64,000 nucleotides of DNA, from positions 11,051,001 to 11,115,000 of the forward strand of contig NC_132972.1 in assembly GCF_047496725.1 (NCBI RefSeq), read 5' to 3'. Positions 1 through 12,348 of this stretch are shown here, piece by piece. Below the pieces are notes generated by a model, which saw nothing but the letters and a program-made list of their open reading frames with translations, had not been told where the DNA came from and ran no database searches. Both the position numbers and the translations under genes were made by a program. The stretch's first letter is position 1, and each line of letters starts with the position of its first letter. Source of the DNA: Anoplolepis gracilipes. Its lineage: Eukaryota > Arthropoda > Insecta > Hymenoptera > Formicidae.

Positions 1-3000
1 CTAAAGTATTTTTTGTATTTGATAAATTCTTCGATCTATTTTGTTTTAATTCTTTTGACGACATTTCTAATTTTTCTGACTTTTTAATGGTTTCTGAAGA
101 AATTTTTATATTTGACGAAGAGCTAGGTTTGTCTTTGCTATATTCCAATAATGATTTTTTATTCTTCTGATTATCTTGAAAAACGATGGTGTCTTCCGCC
201 AAGTTTTCCTGCTTCTTTAATGCTTGCATTGATTTCAAGGAATTTTTAAAATTCGAAGAACTTGTAGGTATAACATTATTTTGATGCACTTGCTGTAGAT
301 TTTTAACATTCTTATTTTGCAGTTTAACATCTAATGTTTGAACGTTTTTTACTATTAAATTTTCATTTTGTTTCAAAATATTCGTCTTTATCTCTAATTT
401 ATTCGTTTTATCCAATTTCATTTGCTTTACTGGTATTGTCTTAGAAATCTCCTCTTTTATTTCTGTCGCAGATATATTTGACATTAAGTTTTTTGTCGTT
501 ATTGTGCCCGCTGATGGATTTTGAGTTTCTTTCACTTGGTTATTTAATTTCACTGTTGGTTTTAAGTTATAATTGATTAAAGTTCCTTTTCTTTTCTCAA
601 TCAATTTTATGGAATCTGAAATATCTTCTATTTTTGCTTTTGTACTAAATACATCGTCTATTGACTTTGTTTGCTTTAAGAAATAATTATCTTTCTTCTT
701 TTGATTGCTTTTCGATAGTAAATCTTGCGCACTGTTTAATACTCTTTTTTGCAATACAGATGTTTTTTCTCTTGTACTTACATCATGCTCGCCTATATTT
801 GTTGCACCAGATGTAGATAAAGGAATTGATTTTGTTTGTATAATCCCAAAAATTTTTTTATCTTCTTGTATAGTTGCCATTTGATTATATTTAGTTTTTA
901 AATCATTTTTCATAATATCAGGAATAAAACTAGAGTTTCCCTTATTCGGTTTTAATCTGAAGGAATGCGAATAGTGAGGCTTAGATTCTACATATTTCTC
1001 TACAGAACTGGAGTACGAAGCCAAATTACTTGAATTATTTATAGTTGCGTCATTTATCGATTGTATTTTATTCGTTATTGTCGTTGAATTTGACGTTTCT
1101 TTCCCTTTTGAAGGTAAAGATCCGGTAACAAGATTGTGATTCAAATTTGAGATTGCTTTCTTTTCATTTTGATTCAATGGAAGCGTATGCGGTTTGGGTT
1201 CTTCTTTCTTTTTTATCTTGTTAAAAGAATCTGAAGAAGACCACCAAGGGATCATTTTTGAAGGAACGCGAGGGTCAGAAGATTCATTTTCAGACTTATT
1301 TGTCGGAGATCGTATGTTTTTCTTAATATTCAAGTTTCTAATTTCAGGATTATTTCTTTCTTCGAATAACGAGATGTCTGTCATTGCTTTATCAGTTAAA
1401 GGATTTTTTTTTCGCATCGTTTCTCGCGACTTGTCGACATTACTCATGGATTCATTCTGAAAATTGGCGGATATCTGCACGTTCAATATCTGACCCGTGC
1501 TCGAATCAGTTTCCCTCGACAGCTCAGTCTCTCTAATCTTGCTCGACGCATTCGCGTCGTCCTTGGCGAACGGTATCCTGATCTCGATTTTGTCTATCGA
1601 GCTCACTACATCTAGCCTTTCCGTCCTCGCAGTGATACTCTTCAGCTCCGAAACCGGTTTGCCGTTGATTGAAAACTCAATCTGTTTGATCGGGGCGGAG
1701 TCCTCACTAATCGAAATACGCATCGGACCGAAGCCGTTGCGTTGCGGCGCGCTTTTCGCATCTCGCCGAAGTGTCGAAACGTTCCATTGATTTTCCGTCG
1801 ACTGTAGATCTTCCTTTCGATCAGACTGAACTACGACAGAGAGCTGTTTGGAGGCAGGATTCAGAGAATCTTGTAATCCAGTCGAAACTGAATCCACGTT
1901 AATAGATACGACGGATTCCTTTTCAGAAGGCACCATGCGTAATTTCACTTGCGGTTGTTTTAATACACTGCTAATACCGCCATCTGATACATGAGTTGAA
2001 CCCTTCGTAGGTGAAGTCGTTGAGCCCTTATCACTCAATTGCGAATAATTATGCTTTTGCAGCGCGAAATCTTTGTTACGTTTTTCCAATCTCTCAGTCT
2101 TGTCAAATTGACAGTCCAGTTTTTTAACTATTGTATCTTTCTCCTTTTGTTTGTGAGCTTCGATGAGCTTCGTGAGTCTGTGAACCTTATTCTGTGAATT
2201 ATCAAATGTATCGGCGAATTGCGGTGTATCATTTTCTTTCAATTTATCGTTAGAGATATTGACGGCCCTTGCGGTTCCTTTCTTGATGACACTTTTCAAG
2301 TCGTTCGTCACGCTTTCTATTTCTTTTAACCAATTATGTTTCTTTGGGACAATCAGCTGTTCTTTGACATTCTTCTTGAGCGGTATCGTAGCAACAGTAA
2401 GAGATGTTTTTCGTAATGTCTCTTGCGTATTCGTGCTGTTAGCTTTCCTCGGAGTGACAAAGGATTGAAGAGAATTTCTTGCTAATACATTTTTATTTAG
2501 TACTAAGCCACCGTTTGAAATACTCGAAAGAGAAATATTATGCATAGACTTGCTGTAATCAGCAATCAATTTCGCGTAAGAATGATCGTCGTTCTTCAAA
2601 TCGTTAGGAATAATGCAGTCTTGATTGGTAACTTTATTTATCGTTTTTGCAATGCGCCTGTCATGATGTTGAAAATCGTGACATTCGACAGTGTTTATGT
2701 TATCATGCTGGATGCATCGACCAAACGACTCAATAGCATCAGCGGGAAGAGATGAATAATTTTCTTGCCCTTCAATTGGAACTCCATTATATTCAGTAAG
2801 GTTTACAATTTTCTTCGTCGAAGATGGTGTCGAGAAAGTACTGAATGGACTCTTACGTATTGTATTGTCGAAATAAAGACTATCATTTCGTACACCTACG
2901 GTGGATGCTTTATATAGGGCTTCGCTGTAATCGGCTATCATCTCTGCATACGATCGAGGATATTTTTCAATGGATGCGACAAAACTACCATAATGATTTG

Positions 3001-3475
3001 TGTTTCTCGCACCGTTCATTATCGCAACGATTTGAGACTTATGTTGTTTGTTAAATCCGCTGCTATTAAATTTGACATTTTGGCATGTAGAATAATGACA
3101 CACTGTTTTTACTACACTTTCTAATGGCAACTTCTTATCCATCGATGATTTCTTTTTCAATGAAGTCACGCTAGACTTGGTTCTACTGCGTTGTTTGCAA
3201 ATTGTTTTGCTCCCTTTAGAAACGAGACGCAGATCTCCTCGACGAAACTGTTTTGAATATTTGAGACCAACGTCATGATTTTTCGTTGCTACGGATAATC
3301 CGTCTGATCTTGATACTTGAGATCTGAACTGACCATTTTCGAAATAAACATCAGTATGCTGTCCATTACGCGATGGCAGGGCAACATCTACGCAATAATA
3401 AAAATAATTAATTATTCATTTTTAACTAATTTTTTATTAATGTATAATATTAACAACAGATAATAAAAAATGTAT

Positions 3476-3516
<41 letters not shown>

Positions 3517-3727
3517 TTTATTTATATAAATTTTATTAATTTATTATATATTTTATTATCCTACGTATACACACACATGCATACTTTACTTTTTGGGAAA
3601 TATCTTAAATTATTAAAGTAATAAAGTAAGATTGTGTGATTATTTTTAAGAGAATAATGTATGTTTAATATTTATATGAAAAATAATATTTTTCAAATAT
3701 CCAGCGAGAAATTCCAGAAAAATGTAT

Positions 3728-3776
<49 letters not shown>

Positions 3777-4066
3777 TATTTATATAAATTTTATTAATTT
3801 ATTATATATTTTATTATACTACGTATACACACACATGCATACTTTACCTTTTGGGAAATATCTTAAATTATTAAAGTAATAAAGTAAGATTGTGTGATTA
3901 TTTTTAAGAGAATAATGTATGTTTAATATTTATATGAAAAATAATATTTTTCAAATATCCAGCGAGAAATTCCAGAAAAATTTGTGAATATATTATTTTG
4001 AGGAAACTTACTGGATGGAATATGACGAGAGACATTTATACCACGAATATGTTTTAGACGATTCAT
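1..4066 (-). CDS. Uncharacterised low-complexity S/K/N-rich protein (5' part, incomplete)
   Basis: I do not recognise this protein. Exon 1 (4066 to 4012) starts MNRLKHIRGINVSRHIPS and ends at a GTAAGT donor in phase 1. Exon 2 (3387 down to the window edge at 1) follows a TTGCGTAG acceptor and restores the frame. Reading exon 2 codon by codon shows no stop over more than 1,128 codons, far beyond chance in AT-rich DNA, so it is surely coding. The protein exceeds 1147 residues and is rich in Ser, Lys, Asn, Thr and Gln. I see no transmembrane segment, signal peptide or known catalytic motif. It is probably largely disordered. The only internal order I see is a motif present twice, about 120 residues apart: SYAEMIADYSEALYKAS (2906-2953) and SYAKLIADYSKSM (2543-2581). 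Lys-rich stretches (for example KIKKKEEPK) may bind nucleic acid or act in nuclear targeting; that is speculation. The stop codon and C-terminus lie outside the window. Confidence 0.8.
3388..4011 (-). other. Intron 1 of the uncharacterised gene
   Basis: This 624-base intron is bounded by GTAAGT (4011-4006 on the minus strand) and an AG acceptor (3389-3388). Most of it is a two-copy tandem duplication, annotated separately. It joins codon phase 1 to the large second exon (A + AT = Asn). Confidence 0.75.
3471..3980. repeat. Two-copy ~252-258 bp tandem duplication
   Basis: Copy 1 spans about 3471-3722 and copy 2 about 3723-3980. Each starts TGTATTACATACATATAT, passes through a (TA)n run and a T-run, and ends CCAGCGAGAAATTCCAGAAA. 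I see only a few differences: TCCTACG versus TACTACG, TTTACTTTTTG versus TTTACCTTTTG, and longer (TA)n in copy 2. The two copies lie wholly inside the intron of the uncharacterised gene. The high identity suggests a recent duplication. Confidence 0.9.
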
Positions 4067-7000
4067 TTTACAATCTTAACCAAAGATACACGTCCGTATA
4101 TACATTACAGGCGCAAAGAACACTCGTTTGATTTTGATCTGCCACCGAAGATAATAAATTGACTAGACGATTTTGGACAAGATTTTATTCCATACGAAAA
4201 AACATGAGTTCTAACGATCCTGTCACAAAAATGTCATGCAAGACAAACGAATCACATACTTTATTAGATTACTTCAAATTGCACTTTACAGATGTTTTAT
4301 ATATATGTATATATTTCACTTGTTTATCGCTAATTGTAAGAAATTTTAATTAGAAATTGACATTATATTATAAAAGTTATAAAATATGAAAATATTTAAA
4401 TTTCATAAATAAATTCCAAACTTGCGCGTTAAATCCATGCGTTAAATTCAATGCGAGACATTGCGTCTCCGCAGGCCATTATCGACGCTTTCGCGCAATC
4501 GAGAATTGTATGTACCTGCATCAGTCTGAAAACGGCGTAGGTATGTCGTCCAGCGAGGATAGATCTCGGGGATAAGAATCTGGCGCGACTTTAACACGGG
4601 ATCCTTGCAACGGCACAATGCCACGGTGGACGCGTTTATCTTTGCGATCTCCGCTTCTATGCCGCTTGGACCGTTGCCGTTTATCCTCTTCGACTACCTA
4701 CCAGTCGCTTTATTCATCGGCTCTTCGTCATGACGCGACTCTCTCGACGGGCTCTTGCCTGCCGCTATCCTCGCTCGATTCCTCGACGGAACCGTCAATT
4801 TGCGATCCGCCGAGGCTCGGTCGAAGCGGAACGCACCCGGCTTGTGGAAGCATTGATTAGTCCCACAGTGTAATCTTACCTACGGGATAAAGGCGACCGC
4901 GTGATCGATCTCCTCTCTCTCTCGACGGAACCACGAGCACGTCCATCGTGGCGTTCGCTGATCTTCCCGCATCGCCACCGGCAATTTGTTCTTGGTCAGA
5001 ACGGCTCGGAAAATAATACCTACACGCGATTTGTCATGCTGATAATACACCGACGAAGGAGCGCATATAGTATGCTGAAAAATTGTAGGAGGTATCAACT
5101 TTCGCGAAAGAAACTGGATGATAAGAATTCGTGTAACAAAAATGCAAAATTATTATACTTTTTATTTATAATTAAAATATTATATGTATATACATACATG
5201 TAACAATATTGTATCTCCAAACACACATGTCATTTTAGATTAACTATTATTCATATTTATATTTGATAAATTTATTAAAATAATTAAATAGTACACCAAA
5301 GCGGAAAATTTTTATTGAAATCATAATAATGGTATGTTAACATTATTATTTCTAGAAAAAATCCAAAAAAAGAACAATATAACACTGCAACATGTAATAC
5401 AGATATGTCTCTATTGTACTTGTTTTTTCTTTTTCGCAAACTTGTTCAAGATTCTCTTCAGTAGGCATATATATTCCAAGAAGCAACTTTTCACGTAGAC
5501 CTAGTCATGCCGCGAAGATGTACGAAGCGTGCAGATCGATCTGGCAGAAGCTATTCGTAACTCGAAATTCCGGTTGGAATTCTCGCGAGCGAGACGATCG
5601 TGAGCGGAGATTCTGGATTTCGTGGCGCGCTTTCTGACTCATATCATCATCGTGGCCACGATATCTCTTCTTTAAGTCGGAGCCACGAAGTTCCAATCAC
5701 GAAGTCACGAATATTATTAGCGAACCGCGAACATGATTTGCGCAAATCACAAGAAGCCATGAATATTTCACAAACTACAATTGCTACCATTTTCCCTTCT
5801 TTTTATTTTTCCTTTTCACATTTTTCCAGATTGCATTTTTTTCTTTAAGATTATAAATTGTACAAAGTATACAACTAAAATGTTAGCTTGTATAATTTGT
5901 CTTCGCAAACATTGCTTGTGGGAAAATACAATCCAACGAATTCATTGGAGTATCTTCCACTAAATCAGATATTGCGAGCATCCTTTTTTCCTTCAAACAA
6001 GATGCCTCAAATAATAATTTTACCTATCGTACAGGTTTGAGACACAATGCTGGCTTTATGATGCCTGATCATGCAATCTGTTGCTGCGAGGGTTGTACAA
6101 AATAAAAAATTGAACCATATAAGTCTACTGGGAAAGTGAGCTAGCGCAGAGATCAGCGTTTCGTTTAGTTGTTTCAACAGAGACTATGTTTTTGTCGGCC
6201 AGCAGAGAACGATAGTTTTCTATTAAATTTATGTTTCCATAATAGAAATGGAAGGAAATGCAAAAGACAAAAATTTTTTAAAAATTAAAAAGTGAGAGAG
6301 AACAGATTTATTTTACTTCGATCGCAATATTTCTTAAGGATTCGAATTGAATTAGACTAATTAGTAAGAATAATAAATTCTATAAAAATAAGAAAATATT
6401 TTTAAAAAGCGAAAACAAGAAAAAGAGAAAATATTTTTAAGTATTTTGTCGCAAAAAACGCGATATCTTAACTTCGTGAGCGAATTCCGAGCATAGAAAT
6501 CGCGCTCACGTTCAACATTACCGTTATCCAAACTCCTTGTCATCGATTAACTGTGTGTTTCAGATTTTTTTTAATTTTCTTTTTTTGAGAACTTTGATCA
6601 ATTAACGTTACGACAAGATTGATTGATGAACTATTTCTTTCTAATGTTTTGACCAACTCTATTCCAAAGTAGATTAACAAAGTACTTTAATCAAATTAAT
6701 TTTTTATTAAATCAAATTGTCAAAAAATCTAAAAAAGCAAATGTTTATCTAATTTAGAATTTTGAGAAAAATTAATTAAATCTTATAATTAGTATGAATA
6801 AAATTATGAAAATTTAAATTTCGGAAACTATTTTATATAAATGAAAATAATGTAGTAACAGTGAATAATAAATATAATAATTGAAATATAAGTACCCAAT
6901 ATTTACAATTTTATTTATAAATATTTTTATCTTTCTTATTAAAATTTTTTAATCATTTATATTTATTACTTAACATTTCAATTTAGAGATTTTTGTTTAT

Positions 7001-10000
7001 CTGACATTTTCTGTACAAGAGTGAGACATTCTGATAATATTTCATACGTTTTTTTATGTTTCATCCTACACATATCCTTTGCAATTCTTTATATCGCGAA
7101 CGTTAAAAAGAATATAACTCTCTTTATCATCTTTTAATCGGAGTTTTATATGTCGCCGATAACGAGGCATCGCGATACATATGTGCACACCTTGAGAAAA
7201 TTCTGATTGTGAGAGTGAGAGAAGATCAGAGAGCAGGATGGGTCACGTATATAGTATACTTTACGAGATTCATATCTTAATATAAAAGATAGCAAGCTTA
7301 CATTTCATTTTGATGTTTTACGTGTCTGGTCTTTTCTCGCTGCTTGGGTAACTAAGCTTTGCTTATATTATTTGTAAATATTTATTTGACGATAATATAA
7401 ATTGAGTATACTATTTAGCGAAAGATATCATATATTTATATACATATATAGATAAATAACTGTTAATCAAGAAAACTGTCAACAAATTGAAAATGTTCGT
7501 TTTTTTGACAGATTTTTTATAATGATAATACCTTTATTAACAAATACTTTTACGTCAATCTCTTTATCAAATTGTTCACTCTATACTTTACTCTTATATA
7601 AAATAAAAATTTAAGTTAAAAAAATGGTAGAGAAGATATAGCTCTAGTAATTTATATCTTTCTTATATACATCAAGTTGTATATCAAGTTGTTTGAAACC
7701 ATCGACAGATGATGACATTTGTATTAAAGTTACATATAATACTTTAGCTAGTAGACATATTTACATAGTAGATTGCATTTATCTAATTATTTCAAAATAT
7801 TTTCAAAATAATGAGCATAAAAATGCGTGCTTCGAATATTGCATACTCCGGGCTTTGTTCATCATTGTTATTTTACATCTAAAAACCTACTTCTAAAAAA
7901 ATGTAAACGCTGTTGAATATCCTGAAGCATCGTCAGGACTTAAAAACAAACGTAATCTCAGAACCTCGTTCGACTCTCCTTCATGTAGTTTAGAACATTG
8001 TTGCCTTAGGCTCTTCAATTGCTTGTCTTCCGGTGCACACGCGCATTTTCTCAAGCGCCCTTATATCTCGCCGTCACCATTGTCGTGCAGACGTTACATA
8101 GTCAACGTTGTTAAGAACGGCGACAGAAAAGGGGGAGCGTTCACCCGCATACAAATTGATCCTTTTTGCGTGGCACCTACGGCCGCGTCTCCCTCGCAAC
8201 TGCCGAAAAACCGGCCCGGACGGTCTACAAGGGGGTTGTCGCGTTTTGTGGAAACAATCAGCAGGTTGTCGCGAAACAAGGATATGAATGCATAAGCAGC
8301 GCAGTTAACACGGTTGCACGCCGTGTTCGTCGGCACTCTTTTTGTTTTGGACCCTCCCTCAAAGGACGCCGCTTTTGTGCCCAAGAATCCGACTATGTGA
8401 GAAGACGGAGGGTTCCGGGGGCCGGAAAGAGACGAAGGACGAAGAACGTGGGTCCTCTCGCGACGATATATACGATCGATGTCGTCGCATGGCAAAGTCT
8501 CTTATTCTTATTGTCTCTTGGAGTCTTTGCCATCCACGAGGCTCTGCATTCGTTGCTCTTCGAAAGGTTCTCTTCTTGCTCTACGAGAAGACATTCCGGA
8601 TTTCTTGTTGGCCAAGTTGACTTCCTTCCTCCATCGTGAAATTTCTTCAGCAGTACTTTTTTGCTCATTGACAATACTCTGTTATTGCTACATTTTATTA
8701 TGTACTTAAAATCGGAATGTGTGAAATTATTACTTAATAAAATAAAAAATATTACATAAAATTAATAATTTTTAATGATAAAATTTTCTGCGTTTATTCA
8801 TATGAGCGCATAAATCTGAATTTTTTCACGAAAACTAAGAACAATGAAAATAATATCACCTAAGTTACTAAAAATATTTAATAAATAAACGTTGAAAATT
8901 TTTGTACAATCCACAAAACGCGCCAAGCTATAAATTTTTTTAATAGCAATTGCTCGACGACAAATTAAAAATATTTAATTTTAACGGATCCTCGGAAAAG
9001 ATGCCGTACTGTTTGATGTAACAATGAAAAAAGCGTTTCGCCTATTGTTAGTGATGATTGAGAAGCAACTTTTTATATATTTAATTATATTTTATTATAA
9101 ATAAAAATTATTTTAAGAATTTTTCTTGTAAAAATTATTATAATAACATTTATGTTATCGTTAATGTGTACAATATTAATATAAAATACGTTGTTTTGAA
9201 ATCGATGTCGTGGACCACACGCAGTATGTTTTATTCAATCAGAAACAAAGTAGTTGCCGTAATTCGAAACGGGCCAGGTCTTTGACCGAAGACAGAGATG
9301 ATGCGTAGAAAACACGGCGATGAGAATCGCATGGCAATATTATTTATAACGTTATAACGTTACAACCGCGCGGACAGTCATTTGTAACCGGAGCTGATGC
9401 CGCTTTGTTCCTTATCGCGAGTATAAATTATTAGACTTTCGTGGCTTTCTTAATCACGATGAAATTTCAGCAGGTACCGAAACATCTCGCGGCGAGTCAA
9501 GATGTGTTTCGTAAGTCGAGAAAGAAATATTTCTTTTTCCCTGCAGTGTGAAAATATCAATTGATTTTATTGTGCAAGCTGGAGATTCGTGAGATTCTTT
9601 GTTAGATTTTATCTGGTACCGAGAAAATATCCATTCATCCGTCATTATTTTTATTTCTCGCCAACTCTCTGAAATTCTCTTTCTTATATCATGTAATAAG
9701 CGAATAAATAAATGTATCTCCTTTGTAATACCATACCTTGAGCAATCGCTATTTTGACAATGGCTATAGAATGTATTTTTCGGTAGACTTATGTTAAATT
9801 TTTCTTTTAAGGATGAATGCGCGTATTAAAGTTTACGCTTATATGGGTTTTTCGCACTTTGTACAGCCTGTTGTAAAAGCGCAGGACGAACAACGAGATG
9901 ATTTTAAGACGTATTTCATGCCACGGCGTTTTTTTTTACATCACAACGATTAGAGACAGCTATAAAGAGAGGATTAAGGTCCCATGGACGAACGATAAAA

Positions 10001-12143
10001 ATTTGCACAAGTCCCGTCCATGCAATTAAGCGAAGTGTCGACGGCGCCCCAGTCTTTTGAGTTCGGGTTAATTCCGCAATTCGAACGGTATGCCTGGAAC
10101 CGGTTCGCAGGCTCGTAATTCGTGTCGTGTCTTCGCATTTCTGACGAAGTCGCCAGCACTATGCAAACACTTATCGTTGATTTGCACATATGTATATAAT
10201 ATATCAAAGATATGTTCATTATTCTACATAAAGTGAAGAGATATCTTGAAGCTGTTGAATTCACTAACTGTATAAGTTAACTAGATGTTAAACTTGTTAT
10301 CGGATATAATTTACAAAAATATTATAGAGAATTTTTAAATGTCATTTGCTATTCTAATACAAATAATTGGATTTTTATCCTTTTCCTGCACTCATCGATT
10401 TGCAGAAATACGCGAACGTAATGCGTTATACAATCACTGTTACTCGAGCTGCACCCCGAGATCTCCCCCTTAAAACATCTCCCACGTCTTTCTTGTCGGC
10501 AGACAGCGTGGTACCGCGACGACCGAGGAGAATCGCGTCGGGAAGTGAAGCTCGTAGGACAATCACGGGTCGGATGGTGCTTCGTCGTCAATAGCTCGTT
10601 ATTGAGTATCGATCGTAATTAATAAGGATGATCTAAAAAAGCAATCTTGACGAGACAACCGTAATTAGAATGTCGCCGCGTGCCGTGATTCGGCCGAGGT
10701 CATTTGTTTAAGTTGATCCTCGCATGTCGCGTCCGAAAAAGGCAACTCGTGTTCACCACTTCGCAGAGAGTGTGAAAGAACAAAGAGAAAGAGTAGAGAG
10801 AGTGCTGGAATGGTCTCTCCCTGGATGAGATCGGGACTGGAAGGAGAGAGAATGGAAATGCGAGAGAAAGATGGGACGAACAAGCGAGCAGACACCTGCT
10901 GTTAGCTGTATTGTCTTCCTCTCTCTTTCGATTTTCGCTCTTTCTACATTCCTTCTTTCGTTCTTCTTTTTTTCGTTCTCTCTTATTCTTCCTTACACTG
11001 TTTTTTAGTGATACGCAGAAGCTCGTTGAAAGTAGTTCTTAAACGAGACGATGACACAACAACTGCCCGTCTGAAAGACAAGTGATGTTTTTTGTGATGT
11101 TTTGTGATTACACGCTTTTTTCAAGGTATATAGAGACCGAGTATAAAATCCATTTGTCGGTTCTATTACAGATTAAATCAATGAGAAAATCGAATTACGT
11201 AATAAAAACATGAAATGTAATTAAATTCTTAATTACAACAAATACTTTTTTTAATTCTTTGCTCTCGTCAATAAAAAGTAAAATGTTCTCTACTTTTATC
11301 ACAGAAGAAAGTAATTTTCTTTTAAAAAAAAAATATTTATTACCTTTTTCTAAATAAATAATTTTTTCTGAAAAAATAATATTTAATACCTTTATAAACA
11401 TAGATTTGTTTTTCGAAAATAAAAATCGTGTGTTTAAATTTATTAATTAAAGATTAAGACTCGTAGTTAAAACAAACTCACTTAAAGTTAGTTTGTTTTG
11501 AGATGCGAATATATTTGCGCTATTCATTATAGCATAACACATAACACATAATGCCATATGATATGATCGAGGATGCGTGCATAGCATAATTCAAGCGCGT
11601 ATAATGAATATCGTTGCCGTGATAGTTTAGGAACACGTGCTGGAAACAGACCAATCGGCGTAATTCATTCTAGTGGCTGATAGTTATTGATTTACACACG
11701 TAACTCTTTCGTGAAACACAATTCTCAAGAGTTCCTAATGAAAATAACAGGGATTTCAACGCGAGATGATTTATGCTGATTGTCTCCTGCATCTTTCGTC
11801 TCGCTAGCATTCGCATAAGAAAATATAATCGTATTTCCATCGTGAGCATTTAATTCCAAATGTGACTGTTCAAATCTTTGTTACCTCAAGTTCTCTAATC
11901 TCTTCCTTCAGTCTAAAGTATCTTATCTCTTTAAGATAGCAAAATTCAAGAACACAATTAAGTTATAGTAAAAGAAAACATAAAACGTTCATGGAAAATT
12001 TTCCATTTTTTAGTATGTATAAAGAGAAACCAAGGACGAAAGATATGCTGGAAGATTAGATGATAGTCGCGTTTATCACTAAATACACTATAAATATTGC
12101 AGTGCTCTTTACTTTTCCACTAATTAAATTTTTTTCTTTTCAG
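4067..12143. other. Gene-free interval upstream of two divergent genes
   Basis: About 8 kb lies between the start of the minus-strand uncharacterised gene and the first recognisable Egfr exon. The sequence is mostly AT-rich, with less AT-rich patches near 4440-5060, 5500-5760, 8000-8650, 10000-10600 and 10660-10980. Open frames here are short, overlap on both strands and lack convincing protein character. The patch nearest 4440-5060 could hold the promoter of the minus-strand gene, and others could hold 5' non-coding exons or enhancers of Egfr. I could not fix a transcription start. Confidence 0.6.
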
Positions 12144-12348
12144 ACAATCGTGACAATTTTAATGCCGGACATGCGACATGCACGGTGAAGAAAGGAGAGC
12201 GATGGCAGCAGCGGAAACGCTTCCTCGAAGTTCCTCCGGTCTTCTCCTCGTTCGTGATAATCGACGGGCCTGCGAAGCAAAAGAGGGAATCCTCACTCAG
12301 GTCACCTTAGCAAGACCTACGGGTTCGTGAAGGGCATGATAGCTCATC
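12144..12348 (+). promoter_or_regulatory. Egfr: Egfr 5' leader exon segment with acceptor and three upstream ORFs
   Basis: A strong polypyrimidine tract and acceptor (TTTTTTTCTTTTCAG, ending at 12143) suggest a leader exon starting at 12144, with non-coding exon(s) further upstream. Between it and the Egfr start are three upstream ATGs. uORF1 is 12162-12188 (8 codons), uORF2 is 12202-12330 (42 codons), and uORF3 starts at 12336 and ends at 12434, overlapping the Egfr start out of frame. Established knowledge says overlapping uORFs usually lower translation of the main frame. Whether all three lie in the mature mRNA is inferred from the acceptor. Confidence 0.55.

Noticed and set aside
8023..8709. 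Stacked open frames of 76-157 codons on both strands in a GC-richer patch
   Set aside because: Frames overlap on both strands, are rich in Arg/Ser as expected from GC-rich non-coding DNA, and have no domain or splice support.
10665..10895. 76-codon minus-strand frame rich in Ser and Leu
   Set aside because: Arises from GA/CT-rich sequence; no family resemblance or neighbouring exon.
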